Assembly: GCA_900312665.1 (NCBI GenBank)
Contig: ONZQ02000008.1
Location: forward strand, 62,001-126,000
Source: Cephalotrichum gorgonifer
Taxonomy: Eukaryota; Ascomycota; Sordariomycetes; Microascales; Microascaceae
Direction: 5' to 3'
DNA: 64,000 nucleotides
In this document: positions 9,813 through 21,979 of the stretch, in pieces
Position numbering within the stretch: position 1 is the stretch's first letter
How the letters are laid out: each line of letters begins with the position of its first letter
Notes under the pieces: model-generated
Told to the model about the DNA's origin: nothing
What the model saw: the letters and a program-made list of their open reading frames with translations, nothing else
Databases searched by the model: none
Translations under genes and position numbers: made by a program

Positions 9813-12800
9813 ATGTCGTTCTTGTTCAGGGCCCTCAACTCTCCATCTTCTCCTGCTTCACAAACAACTACGGAAGCCATGGCGGAAGCTCAGATTCGGA
9901 CGCCCGAGGAGGCGGGTAAGTGCGCTGTTTTCTGTTTTGTTTTTGTTCTTGTTAAACTCCCTCCCCATCCCCATATGCGCTGATCAGTAATCATCTCACT
10001 TGCCTTCCGTTCCCATCCCCGTCCCCGCCCCGCCATTCAGAGCGCACCTGTAGTCATGCGACGGGCGTTAGTGGTGAGCTGCTCGTCTGCGATGCCGGCG
10101 GCCGATGCGCAAGCGCAACCTCAAGCAAAGGCAAAAGCACAAGCACAACCAGAAGAATCGCTGCTAACTCTTCATCCTCAGTCGCAAGGATCGCCTACCT
10201 TGCAAGCGATGTCATCGTATCTGTCCAGCCGTCCAATGCCACGGACTCGGCCTTCTCCACCTATCTCAAGAAGCTAGCTGCGAATGCGAACCGGAGCTTG
10301 GTTGCAGCTACCCCCAACACCGTCCCAGAGGTATGTCAATGCCAGTCCCGGCTTTCTTGAGATCCGGCGATCTAGCAGATTACTTATACCCGTCGTCTGT
10401 CTAGCTCCTCACCGTCAGACACAACAACGATCCGCTCCTGTCCGTCTTTGCCCCCGCGCGATCTGGCAGCTTAGTCTCCGTCACCACACCTTCAACCACC
10501 CTCCTCTCGTCGATTCCCCACCTGTACAAGCTCGCAAACTTCCCCGTTGTCCTTCATGTCTCTCTCCATCCCTCACCAAACGCGGACTACGCCCCCATCA
10601 CCGCCATTAGGAACTCAGGATGGACCTTCCTGCAGTCCGAGACCCTGCAGGAGGCTCAGGACATGGCAATCACTGCCCATGCCCTTGCCCTGAGGTCAGG
10701 AAAGGGTGTGATCCACTTCTTCTCCCCCGAGACCTCGGTTAAGGACGCCCCTATCCAGATCGAGGACATCCCTGTAGTACGGGAGCTTCTTGACATGGAT
10801 ACCGTGAGGAGGTACCAGTCCGGTTCCACCCCAGGAACCACCATCTACGCTGATGACGGTCATGTTTCCGTCGCTCGGGACCAGCCGGCCCCGGCGAGCA
10901 ACGGAGCGCCCCTGGAGGGTCTGAATGTCGACGCCCAGAGCGCCATATCAAAGCCCACCTCGTCAAAGGATTCCGAGGCGCCAGCAAGCCAGTCCGTTAC
11001 TCCACACTCGTCCTCCTCGGCGGCTACGTCGATCGAGACATCGGCCGTCCAGGTGGCGTCCGAAGATATTTACAAGTACGCTACCGGCATCTGGGCCCAG
11101 ATGAAGATTGTATTTGGCCGCGAGTACCACCCCTTCGAGTACACCGGGCCGGCCGACGCCGAGAACTGCATCTTCGTCTTCGGATCTGATACCGGCCTCT
11201 TCGCCGAGGCTATTGACGATGCCAAGCCAGAAGACGCCTACGCGAACGTTGGTCTCCTGACCCCCAGACTCTACCGTCCCTGGCTTGGGGATGTCCTCCT
11301 CGAGGTCCTCCCCAAGTCAGTCAAGAAGATCGCGGTCTTGGAGCAGGTCTACCGAAAGACCACCAAGTGGGGCCCTGTGCTCCTCGATATCCTCTCCACG
11401 GTGAAGAGTGGCTTCGGCGGCGTCCAGACCATTGTCGGGTACCAGCTTGGTTACATTACCGAGGAGACCGTCCAGCAGGCCCTCAGGGGCATCGTCCAGA
11501 ACCTTACATCGGAGAAGCCGATCCAAAACCTTCCCGTTGGGAAGCCGGATGCACTGGCCTCGCCGAACGAGTACAGCTTGGAGGCACCCAAGATTGAGAC
11601 CGCTTACACCAAGATCCTTGACCAGCTCTTTGGCAAGCGTGTATATCTTGCGAATGCCCTCTCCTCCAAGCACGCCGGAATCTCCGCTACCGTCTCCGCC
11701 ACCCCCGAGTTTGGCTTCGGGTCGCTCCTAGCCCGCAAGGAACACCGAGGTCGTTTCGTTAACGAGGTTAAGGAGGCCGTAAAGAGCAAGGCATTCATCA
11801 CGGATTCTCCTTCCACTTGGCTCACCAAGTGGTCTCTCAATGCTGAGGATCCTGCCAAGAGTGGCGAGCTGGCCGACGATGTCATTGCCAGGCTCGAGAC
11901 TGACGGGTCGAGTGTTGCCAAGGGCCTTCTCGAGAACAAGGGCCTATTCCGCAAGGAGTCTCTCTGGCTCGTCGGCTCTGATGCCTGGGCATACGACCTG
12001 GGCAACTCTGGAGTTCACCACGTCCTAGCTTCGGGGGAGAACGTCAACATGCTGATCATTGACTCGACTCCGTACTCGGAGCGCGCGGCAGCGGACGCGA
12101 ACCGCCGGAAGAAGGACATTGGCCTCTATGCCATGAACTTCGGTAATGCCTACGTCGCGTCTGTGGCCGTTTACGGCTCATACACCCAGGTCCTCCAGGC
12201 TATGCTCGAGGCCGACAAGTTCAACGGCCCTTCGGTCGTTCTCGCCTACCTTCCGTACTTCGGAGAGCACGACTCCCCCCTGACGGTGCTCCAGGAGACC
12301 AAGAAGGCGGTTGACCTTGGATACTGGCCTCTCTACCGATGGAACCCCGAGAATGAGACCAGGGACGAGCCCAACTTCTCGCTCGACTCGGATCGCATCA
12401 AGAATGAACTCAAGGAGTTCCTCGACCGCGACAACCAGCTCACCCAGCTAATGAAGAAGAACCCCGAGTTCGGTGCCAGTATCGCGCAAGACTACGGTAC
12501 TGAGGTACGTGCCCAGCAAAAGCGGAAGGCAAAGGATGCCTACGCTGAGCTCCTCGAGGGGCTCTTCGGTGCCCCCCTGACCATCCTCTTCGGGTCGGAC
12601 AATGGAAACGCGGCAATGGTCGCGAAGAGGCTGGGGAACCGCGGCAGGACACGCGGCCTGAAGACAACTGTCATGGCGATGGAGGATTATCCGATTGAGG
12701 ACCTACCCACGGAACAGAACATCGTGTTCGTAACGGCCACTGCCGGACAGGGAGAGTTCCCCCAGAACGGCCGTCCTCTCTGGGACGCCATCAAGGACAA

Positions 12801-14875
12801 CACCGACCTTGACCTCACGACCGTGAAGTACTCGGTGTTCGGTCTCGGCGACAGCCACTACTGGCCTCGCAAGCAGGATAGGATCTACTACAACAAGCCC
12901 GCGAAAGACCTTGACAGGGTCCTCAGCAACTTGGGTGCCTCGCACCTCGCCGATATCGGCCTCGGTGACGACCAGGATCCCGATGGGTTCCAGACGGGGT
13001 ACCAGGAGTGGGAGCCCAAGATCTGGGAGGCTCTAGGTGTTGACAAGGTGGAGGGCCTGCCGGAAGAGCCTGCGCCAATCACCAACGAGGACATGAAGAT
13101 CAACTCCAACTTCCTTCGTGGTACCATCGTCGAGGGTCTGAATGATACCTCCACAGGAGCCATCTCCGCCGTCGACCAGCAGCTCACCAAGTTCCACGGG
13201 ACTTACATGCAGGACGACCGGGACGTCAGGGACGAGCGCAAGGCCCAGGGCCTCGAGCCGGCGTACTCCTTCATGATTCGGTGCAGGCTGCCCGGAGGTG
13301 TGTCAACGCCTTTGCAGTGGGTGCAGATGGACGACATTGCCAACGAGCTTGGAAACCAGACGATGAAGCTCACCACGCGTCAGACGTTCCAGTTCCACGG
13401 CGTCGTCAAGGGCAAGCTGAAGCCGGCCATGCAGGCTATCAACAGGTCGCTCATGACCACGATCGCGGCCTGTGGTGACGTCAACCGTAACGTCATGTGC
13501 AGCAGTCTGCCTACACAGTCGGCGTTCCATAGCGAGGTACACAAGGCCTCCAAGAAGATCAGCGACCACCTCCTTCCGGCCACAACCGCCTATCACGAGA
13601 TTTGGCTCACCGACGATAACGACAAGAAGACGCAAGTTGCTGGCGATGCCGTCCAGGACTTCGAGCCTCTCTACGGACCTACCTATCTGCCCCGCAAGTT
13701 CAAGATCACCATTGCGGTCCCGCCCCACAACGACACCGATGTGTACGCACATGACATCGGCCTGATCGCAATCAAGGACAGCGAGGGTCGTCTCGCGGGC
13801 TTCAACCTGCTTGCCGGTGGTGGTATGGGTGCTACCCACAACAACAAGAAGACGTACCCCCAGGTCGGCCGCATGCTAGGATTCGTGACGCCTGATCAGG
13901 TCCACATCGCCTGCGAGAAGGTCATGCTTGTTCAGCGAGACTTTGGCGACCGGAAGAACCGCAAGCACGCTCGCCTAAAGTACACAATCGACGACATGGG
14001 GGTCGACGAGTTCAGGTCCAAGGTCGAGAATCTCTGGGGCCAGTCCTTCGCCAAGGAGAGGCCGTTCCACTTCGAGAGCAACGTCGACACCTTCGGATGG
14101 CTCAAGGACGAGACGGGCATGAACCACTTCACGTTCTTCATCGAGAACGGGCGAATCGAGGACACGGCCGACTTCCAGATGAAGACGGGCCTGCGGGAGA
14201 TTGCCAAGGTGCACAAGGGCGAGTTCCGGCTCACGGGCAACCAGCACCTGATCCTGAGCAACGTCGCAGACGCCGACATGCCCGCCTTGAAGGAGCTGAT
14301 GAAGAAGTACAAGCTGGACAATGTGAAGTTCTCCGGGCTCCGACTCAGCTCATCAGCGTGTGTGGCGTTCCCCACGTGCGGCCTCGCGATGGCGGAGAGC
14401 GAGCGCTACCTCCCCGTACTCATCTCCAAGCTCGAGGGCTGCCTGGAGGAGAACGGCCTCGCGCGCGACTCGATCGTGATGCGTATGACGGGCTGCCCCA
14501 ACGGTTGCGCGCGCCCGTGGCTGGCGGAGGTGGCGTTCGTCGGCAAGGCGTACGGCGCTTACAACATGTACCTTGGCGGTGGCTACCACGGGCAGCGGCT
14601 GAACAAGCTGTACCGCTCGAGCATTAAGGAGGACGAGATCCTCGAGATCATGAGGGGTCTGCTGAAGCGGTATGCGCAGGAGAGGGAGGCGGGAGAGAGG
14701 TTCGGCGACTTCTGCATCCGGGCGGGTATCATCGTCGCGACGACGGAGGGCAGGAATTTCCATGACAACGTGAGTGGCCCCAACAACCCAGAGTTTCTAA
14801 TAAGATCCGCGGGGAACTTTGTTTACTAACTTTACATCGTAATAGGTGGCCGAGGACGAGTCTGACGAAGAGTGA
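9813..14875 (+). CDS. met5: Sulfite reductase (NADPH) beta subunit, hemoprotein
   Basis: Reduces sulfite to sulfide in sulfate assimilation, receiving electrons from the flavoprotein alpha subunit (Met10). Five exons (9813-9915, 10041-10073, 10182-10330, 10405-14769, 14846-14875) give 1559 residues; yeast Met5 has 1442. The N-terminal half resembles the pyruvate:ferredoxin oxidoreductase-type region shared with Met10. A flavodoxin-like domain spans about 820-970 (ILFGSDNGNAAM, TATAGQGEFP). The siroheme/4Fe-4S hemoprotein part spans about 985-1550. The cluster ligands are clear: C1414-x5-C1420 and C1459-x3-C1463 in TGCPNGCARP. The last intron has a textbook CTAAC branch point, and the final 30-nt exon adds an acidic tail. 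The start is the first ATG giving the conserved SVARIAYLASDV in frame after splicing. Confidence 0.95.
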
Positions 14876-15659
14876 AGACAAACGGGTTGAATTTTGATTA
14901 TGAGGCGGTAACCACGGTTTTTTTGTTTTTATTGTCTATACGTAGCCATTTATAAGGAGACCATTGCTTGGCGGTTTTTTGTTCGAGAATGCTTGATTAG
15001 ATCTCGCTTCTTTTGTGTTGGATTTGGGAAGTTTTTATCTCGGGTTGGATTATAGGAAGGATCTTTAGAGAGCTCGATTGTGTTAAGTTGCATAGCTTCA
15101 ACAGTGACTGACCCCCAGATGACGGTCGTCCGGACATTCAGATGTCGTGATTCAACATGCATCTACTAGTACTAGTAGGATCGTGGGATGATGGGTGAAG
15201 ATGACCCGAGTGCCGAGAGTCTTTCTATATTGGCAGTAGAGTTATTAGACCATGATTTCCTTCATAGCAAGCTAAGCTGGCGTTGATACCGATGTCGGAG
15301 GTGACAAATCCAGGTGTTGCGCCCGTCAAACTGACGTAACGGTGATATGATCGCTCCAACTCGTAGAGAGGTTCGCCCAGACACTGGCCAGACCGTGATC
15401 GGTTTACTGGCCGTTATAAGCATAGTAGGAAACGAGCAGCTTCTATTGCTGCCTTTCCGGCGTTGCCACTCTTCCACCTACTTGTTCCGCTCGTTCTGCC
15501 ACAACTCATCGCATCCCATCCTAGCAGCGAGACAGCGACGAACAGACTGACTTACATGACTTATACATGACCGACTGACTTGCTCGTTACATCCACACAT
15601 TCCACTCCCACTCCCACCTCTCTCTGCACTTCCACACGACCTCTTCTCCCACCTCTACC
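14876..15659. other. Intergenic gap between met5 and the methyltransferase gene
   Basis: T-rich 3' flank of met5 followed by the promoter of the next gene. The last 60 bp before 15660 are strongly pyrimidine-rich, as is common just upstream of fungal start codons. No other feature was seen. Confidence 0.5.
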
Positions 15660-16484
15660 ATGGCTGAGAGCGGCAAACTCCCCGCCTATGTCCACGGCCA
15701 TTCCCCCGCCGTCCTCTCCGCCCACGGCCGCCGCACGGTAAAGGGCTTCACGCCCTACGTCATCCCCTACGTCAAGCCCGACTTCTCCGTGCTCGACGTC
15801 GGGTGCGGGCCCGGCAGCATCTCCGCCGACCTCGCGACCATGGTGCCCGTGGGCCGCGTCACCTGCTTCGACGCGTCCGAGGTGGCGGTCGAGACGGCGC
15901 GGGCGCTCTTCGAGGCCCGGGACCTGCGGAACGGGGACTTCGTGGCCGGGGACGTCGCGAAGCTGCCCTTCCCTGACGGCTCCTTCGACCTCGTGCACGC
16001 GCACCAGGTCGTCATCCACCTCGAGGACCCGGACGCCGCCATGCGCGAGATGAAGAGGGTCCTCAAGACCGGCGGCATCCTGGCGTGCAAGGACATGATC
16101 CTCTCCTCGACCGCCTACTACCCCGCCCTCCCCTGCATGGATGCCTGGGTGAAGGCGCTGGTGTCCACCATGCGCGTCGCGTCGTGCGACCCGGACATGG
16201 GCGCCAGGCTGAAGGGGCTGGCGCTCGACGCCGGCTTCGAGGCGGGGAACGTGAAGTGCTCGGTGGGATCGTGGTGCTTCTCGGAGCCCGAGGACGTCGA
16301 GTGGTGGGGGACCAGCGTGGCGGACAGGATGGCGGAGGAGTCGGAGTTGAGGAAGAGGGTAGAGAAGGTAGGCTCCCTGACGGACCTTGAGATGGACGCC
16401 GGCGTCAAGGCCTGGAGGGAGTGGGCGACGTCCAAGGACGCTTGGTTTGGCGTTATGAATGGGGAGATTATCTGTCAGAAGTGA
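15660..16484 (+). CDS. Class I SAM-dependent methyltransferase
   Basis: Intronless gene of 274 residues with a complete Rossmann-type methyltransferase fold. Motif I VLDVGCGPGSI is at 44-54, the acidic end of strand 2 is in CFDASE, the AGDVAKLPFPDGSFD segment forms motif II, and VLKTGGILACKD is the post-motif. The pattern belongs to the Methyltransf_11/25 (UbiE/SmtA-like) group. The C-terminal part is helical with a WWG segment and probably forms the substrate lid. No targeting signal is evident. The substrate cannot be told from sequence, and the neighbours (met5, chitin synthase) give no pathway clue. Codon use is very GC-rich, which leaves a long spurious antisense frame. ATG at 15660 is preceded by the Kozak-like ACC. 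Confidence 0.85.
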   Translation: MAESGKLPAYVHGHSPAVLSAHGRRTVKGFTPYVIPYVKPDFSVLDVGCGPGSISADLATMVPVGRVTCFDASEVAVETARALFEARDLRNGDFVAGDVAKLPFPDGSFDLVHAHQVVIHLEDPDAAMREMKRVLKTGGILACKDMILSSTAYYPALPCMDAWVKALVSTMRVASCDPDMGARLKGLALDAGFEAGNVKCSVGSWCFSEPEDVEWWGTSVADRMAEESELRKRVEKVGSLTDLEMDAGVKAWREWATSKDAWFGVMNGEIICQK

Positions 16485-16921
16485 CTGGTGGGTAATGTGA
16501 ACACCGTCGGTATATATACATATATACATATATACATATAGTACAAAGCCGAACCTACGTTTCCAATTTGTAGACTCTCACGGGAACAAGGTCAGGCGCT
16601 CTCACTACTATTAGGGCTCAGCTCAAGGAAAACGCATGTGATAGAATGTCGTACTTCGTTACAGTAGTACATAAAAACAAGACGATCCCATTACCAGATC
16701 CCAACCCCGGAGAGAGTCACTGCCCCCCCTTTTCTCATTATCCCTTTTACCCCTCTCCCCTTCCTGGAATAGAATACATACAGCATAATAACCCATTTAA
16801 ACCGTGACATGAACCCAGTAGCTAAGGAACCCTTTACGCCAAGATCAAGCCGCCCCGGGAAAAAAAACCTCCCAAACCCAGGACCCGAAGCATCTTCCAC
16901 CCTGACCACCTCCTCACCTCC
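16485..16921. other. Intergenic gap between convergent genes
   Basis: Holds the 3' flanks of the methyltransferase and chitin synthase genes and a short TATATACA repeat at 16511-16540. Nothing else was seen. Confidence 0.5.
16511..16540. repeat. TATATACA microsatellite
   Basis: About three and a half copies of an 8-bp unit in the 3' flank of the methyltransferase gene. Confidence 0.6.
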
Positions 16922-19900
16922 TCACCTCCTCACACTCGTCCCAATACTGCTCATCGTCTCCGACATCTTCCCGCCCAGGCCGCCAACCCACTCGGGCACC
17001 TTCAGACTCATCCTCACCCGTCCCTCGACGACCGTGTTGATCGCGTTCAGGATGGCGAATGTCGAGCTCCCCAGCGCGCGGAAGAGCGCCAGACTCGCCA
17101 CGGCCCAGAGGATGAAGCGCAGGTAGAAGTTGTCGCCAATGGAGCTCGAACCGTACGCCTCCGAGACGACCATGGCGAGGATGGCGTTTGCGATCATCCA
17201 CGACACGACCATGTACGTCCTCACGCTCTTGTAGTAGTCCTCGTGGAGCTGGGCCTCGGACAGCGGGACGGGGGGCACCTCGATCCTGTCGCGGAGGTTC
17301 CGCAGCGCCTCGTCGTACCCGCTGTCGATGTCGAGCTGCTCTGAGGGCATCTCGAGCTCGACGGTCGACCCTTGCCCCACGGCGCCGCCGAGGTCCGACT
17401 TGATGACGTTGTCGCCCTTGGTGCCCCACGTCACGTCGTGCGTGTTGCAGAAGGCGTAGACCTGGAGCATGCATATGTACGACGGCAGGAGGAGGAAGTA
17501 CTGCAGCGACGACGTGATCATGTGCCAGGGATCGAGGTAGAGGATCGACATGAGGAAGTAAAGGCCGATGGTGGACGATATGGAGACGATGAGGTTCGTG
17601 AATACGTTGCTGCCCAGTTGGATGGTGTCGCCGTTCTCGTCCTTCTTAGTGACCTGGCGCACGATGATGTAGATGGTCGCGAACGTCGTGTAGACCATGA
17701 TGATGCAGTAGGTGATCATGCTCGCCAGATACAGCTTCTTTGCGCCCTGCGGCCGGTTTCCAAGTGACAGGATGAATTGCGTGGCTATGAGTAGCACGCA
17801 TGTGTACCGTAGGATGTGGAAGATGTACTTGGCAATGCCATGACCGAACGGGTCGACCGTTGGGTCGGCTACACCGCCGGCGATGAAGTAGAAGGCGAGG
17901 TAAAAGTTGGCGAGCGAGAAGTAGGTGAACAAGAGTTGCAGGAGCTGGTAGAGGAACTCGATGTGGAGAAGCACCTTGCGACCCACCGTGTGGTCCGTAT
18001 GCCAGACCTGCTTGAAGTGGACGAGAGAGTAGACGGCGGCGAAGAAGGCACCATTGAGCCAGCGCCTTCGCTGGGAGATGAACTCGGGAACGGTATCTGA
18101 AATCACTGGTTAGCCTCCCCCCACCCAATAACTTGGCGTTTCTTTCGTCCGCCCTCCTTGTAGGATATATATCGAAGAAGAAAAGGGAGAAAGAGAGCAC
18201 GAAGCTTACCTGGCACATCAGTCTCCCCAGTGCAGCTCTTGACATATCTCAACACCCATCGCTCATCTCTCTTCGCCACAAGCTCCCAGCAGAGGATTCG
18301 ATCCTCGGCGAGGTACATGTTGGCCGTGAACACGTCGGCGTGCTGCCCATGCAGCGTCTCTCCCTTGAAGTACTGGCTCAGGGGCCCGTGGCCCGTGTGG
18401 TCGTTCTGCAGGGCGTGGTATCGGTACGCGCTGAGCGCACCGGGGAGCACCGTGATGTACCCGAACACACTCTCCAGGGGTTTGTCCAGGATGTTGGACA
18501 TCTTGTACTCGAAGTTCTGCGACGCCACCAGCGGGTTGAGGAGGTTGCGGCCAAACTTTCCCTTCATAGCCTTGATCTCGCCGCAGGCCCCCGCGACGCT
18601 GGAGTCGGTGTCGAAGGCCTTCCAGAGGTGGTAGAGTGAGTTCGTTCCGGGTCGCGTGCCCACGTCGAGCAGGATGCAGATGTTAGGGTTGAGCGCCTTT
18701 CCGAAGGCGTTGAAGAACCACCTGTGTGAGTTGAGCTTCCTCTGGTTCTTCTCCTTGAGGCAGAAGATCATCTGGCACGGCACGATGCCCTTCTCGGCAC
18801 CCTTGAACTTGAGGTCAGCGTCGAGCGACACCTGCGTGGTGTACTCGTACACGTGGGCTTGCACGGCCCTCTGGTTGACGTAGTTCTTGGCGATGCCGTG
18901 CTGGTACACGCCCATGGCGGCCATGGCGTCCAGCGTCCTCGGGTGGATCTTTTCGCGGCCGTCGGACACAATGCACACGACGATCTTCTGCCACCCGGTC
19001 TCTCCCCACGTCCGCGACTTGCTCCGGCTGCAGAAGTGCGAGATGTTCTTCATGACGGCGTGCATGGTGCGCGTGAAGCCGAACTCGTCTTCGTTGTACA
19101 TGGTCACGCAGATAAACAGTTCCGTCTCGCGCAGCGTGCGGCCGATGTTCTGGCGAAGCTTGTACCCCCTCTCGACGAAGTCGTCCGGGTCGCACGTCAC
19201 AGCCGTGTACCGCATGTGAGTGAACTCGGTCTCATCTCGCCGGGGGAGGAAGCTGTACAGGATCGTCGGGATCTTGCACTCAAGCACGAGCTCGCCGTTG
19301 ATGAGCTGCACCTCCTTCTTCGACATGTGTGCCGCCCTAACGCCGCGACGCTCCTGCATGCCTTCGGGCGCGGGACCGTAGTGCTCATGCTTGTCGGTGA
19401 ACACGTCCGTCTGGTCGTCTTCGACGCCGCTGAGCGTCATCTCGGAGCGCGTGCCATACGAGTCCCTGTCCATGTTTCCCGTCTCGAGGTGGTCACCGTC
19501 CGGGCCGAAGACGTCGTCGTCCCCATCGAGAGGTATCGAGACGGTGACGTCGTCGGCGAAGGCCTCCGAGTGTCTATGCCCACCGGTGGAGAAGAGGGGC
19601 TCTGGCGGCAGTGGCCGCCTCGGGCTGCCTCCGTACCTGGAGGAAGGAGTTCCGGGTCGCGGAGAGCCGTTGATATCCGGGGGATCGTACTGGACGCTGG
19701 AAGGGGGTGGCCTTGAGGGGCTCCACTGCGAGCTGGTGACGCTGTCTCTCCTCTGGAAAGGTATGTAAGAGGAATCTGGGGGCGGCATGCTTGGCGCATC
19801 GTATATCGAGGACGAGACGGAGTGCGACGACACTACTGATGGCTGGTACGGTCTGCGTAGGGGCCGGGTACTATATACGCGTTCTGGTGAGCCTTGACTA

Positions 19901-20487
19901 TTACTTGCAAACTTGACGGATACCTTGTGCTCCTCGGGCTTGGGGTCATCGGGGAAGATGCTTGTTTTTTGGATGTTGAGCTTTCGCGGGGAGGGGCCTT
20001 CGGGGATGACAGGGAGGTCCTGAGCATTCTCCGCTTGCGAGACGTGCCCTGGCTTTCTCTTCTTCTGTAGCTTTACAGTGGGAGATGCTTGAAGCAGCTT
20101 CCTCGCAACATTGAATGGGGGGATCGTCGCGGTCGCGGCCACTGCCGGCTCGCTGGGGAGAGCATGACCCTCCATCGTGTCTTCCGCCGTGTCCGAGGGC
20201 TCTGGGCGCTCCAGAGTGTGTGCCTTCTTGATGTGTAAGGGCTGGGGGAGGCGAGGCACTGATGTGATCTTCCGGACCAAAGGGAGTCGTGCTAGGGGGG
20301 AGTGGTCCTGTGCAGCGAGGGGAGTGTTGCTTGGGGATGTTGGCAATACATACTGCCGGCTGTCATAGCTATCATCCATTGATGTCAACAGCCTCACTTG
20401 GGCCCCGCGCCCTGGCGTGTCTTCGTCTTCATAGGGCGGTAGAGCGTAGTCCGAAGACCGCGTGGGTGTGTGTGCGTGGTGGTCCAT
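16922..20487 (-). CDS. Chitin synthase, class I type
   Basis: Processive GT2 enzyme that polymerises N-acetylglucosamine at the plasma membrane. Exons 20487-18210 and 18096-16922 give 1150 residues. The first 380 or so are hydrophilic, proline- and serine-rich, and probably regulatory. The catalytic core shows VTMYNED, CIVSDGREKI, LLDVGTRPG, an AEDRILCWEL segment and QRRRW at 768-772, which is the acceptor-site signature just after the exon junction. At least seven hydrophobic spans follow from about 775, including the CNTHDVTWGTKGDN loop. The CWELVAKRDERWVL and GETDVPDTVPEF stretches match class I fungal enzymes better than classes II or III by recall; the class is an inference. The N-terminal tail is longer than usual for class I. 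Confidence 0.93.
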
Positions 20488-21979
20488 CTTGTCGATGGCT
20501 GCAAGCCTGAGACGTGGTCCCCTCGACCTGGAGTATCGACAGGACGGGACGGTATATCTGAAAGACGGCTCACGCCGCGAGTACTGCTGCTTGGCTAAGA
20601 ACTCTTCTTGCGCTGTCGTAGTCGTGATCTGAGGTTTAAGGTGTGAGATCCGCTATCTAAGGTGGAGTGGTTTCTTCGTGTGGGAGACTTGGCAAGATGC
20701 GGAACAGTGGACGTCAAGAATAAAGAGTTTAGGTTGAAGGAGAGCCGGCTCGGTGAGTCTGAGTAGAACTAGCGGGCGCGCTCCTTGTCGTGGATTTATT
20801 ACGGGGCTCTGTGGTGCGTGCGAGTACCTGGCGGTTGACGTGAGAGCTTGAAGGAAGCCCATGCTCAGAATGGAAGGCGCAGTCCATACACACAACGCCG
20901 TTGGCAGGGCAACGCCATCCGTCCCACACCCACGCCCACTCCACGCCTCAGATCCATGGTTACACGCGAACGGGAACGGCGGGACGATAAATAATGGGAT
21001 TGTGTTACAAGTACCTGTATTAATATTGTTATTACAGCCAAATCCAAAATGTACACTAATATGGAGTAATACTATCAAGAATACTGACAGCAAAACCGGA
21101 TGGAAACAATGGGCCAGGGAAACTGGTATTACAAGTGCAACATGAATCCAATGATTCATGTTTCATTCCGTGTGTCTCTGAGTAATACTATTAAGAATAT
21201 TTAAGAATATTGACAGCAAAACCGGATGGAAACAATGGGTCAGGGAAACTAGTATTACAAGTGCAACATGAATCCAATGATTCATGTTTCATTCCGTCTG
21301 TCTCTCGGGCACGGATGTTTTGTTTTGGCAAGAGCCTAGTTCTCGACTCCACTGAGCAGTCCCTCTCCGGTCGGTTTCTTCTTCACGCGACGGCCAAAAG
21401 CACTTACACGGCCACAGCCACCCCTGAACTCATCTCCCTTTCACGTTCCGACATCGCAACCAGCGGGAAGGTCTGTACGAGTAGCTTGAGTCGAAATGGC
21501 AAGGTAGAAGAGTAGTGGAGCTGGTACCGCCCCGTTGTCAACATGAGCCGCTGGTCTTGCTCGACTCAGTCAAAATGTCTACTATGTGCCGCTGTCCACC
21601 ACTAAGTTTCCTTGATGGTAATTGGAAACATTGACATTATGTTAAGGAAGGTCGTCTGTCGCCTGTCCTTGGAGTCTGAAAGTGGACGTCGAAAACACGT
21701 CCAAGTACCAACTTGTACACCCGGCCAGTGCGAACTGTGTCCACCGGCGCCTTTTTGCCGACCCAACCTGCAAGTACTTGTAATAATATCTGGCGGTCAC
21801 CTCCAACGTCGCCCTCCTGGTACAATATTCCGTGGCCGGCGCCGAGACTCACCGAGCGAAACGGGATTGACTCATTCCCGGCCGAATCATCTACAGGCAT
21901 CCGTCCTAGCACTCCGTAGGCGGAGGATGTATCCATAAAGTCCATATCTCTCTCACCAGCTCCAACTGAAGAAGCCACG
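20488..21979. other. Divergent promoter region, chitin synthase / ABC ATPase
   Basis: A 1.5-kb gap between divergent genes. It holds a tandem duplication at 21064-21305 and a CAAGTACTTG palindrome near 21772. No coding region is supported. Confidence 0.5.
21064..21305. repeat. Tandem duplication, two copies of 116 and 126 bp
   Basis: Copy 1 is 21064-21179 and copy 2 is 21180-21305. Copy 2 has an extra 10 bp that repeats a TTAAGAATAT word. Elsewhere the copies differ at about five positions, four of them C-to-T or G-to-A. Each copy contains a hairpin-capable inverted repeat, AACATGAATC and its complement around CAAT. Confidence 0.85.

Noticed and set aside
14770..14829. Read-through end of the sulfite reductase large exon
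   Set aside because: A GT donor at 14770, a CTAAC branch point and an AG at 14845 give a better ending with an acidic tail; the read-through tail has no family similarity.
15561..16529. 322-residue open frame on the minus strand covering the methyltransferase gene
   Set aside because: It is the antisense shadow of a GC-rich gene. Its composition (His, Arg, Gly, Val) is unlike a real protein, while the plus strand carries clear methyltransferase motifs.
18853..19716. 287-residue plus-strand open frame inside chitin synthase
   Set aside because: Antisense shadow of the catalytic region; no recognisable protein features.
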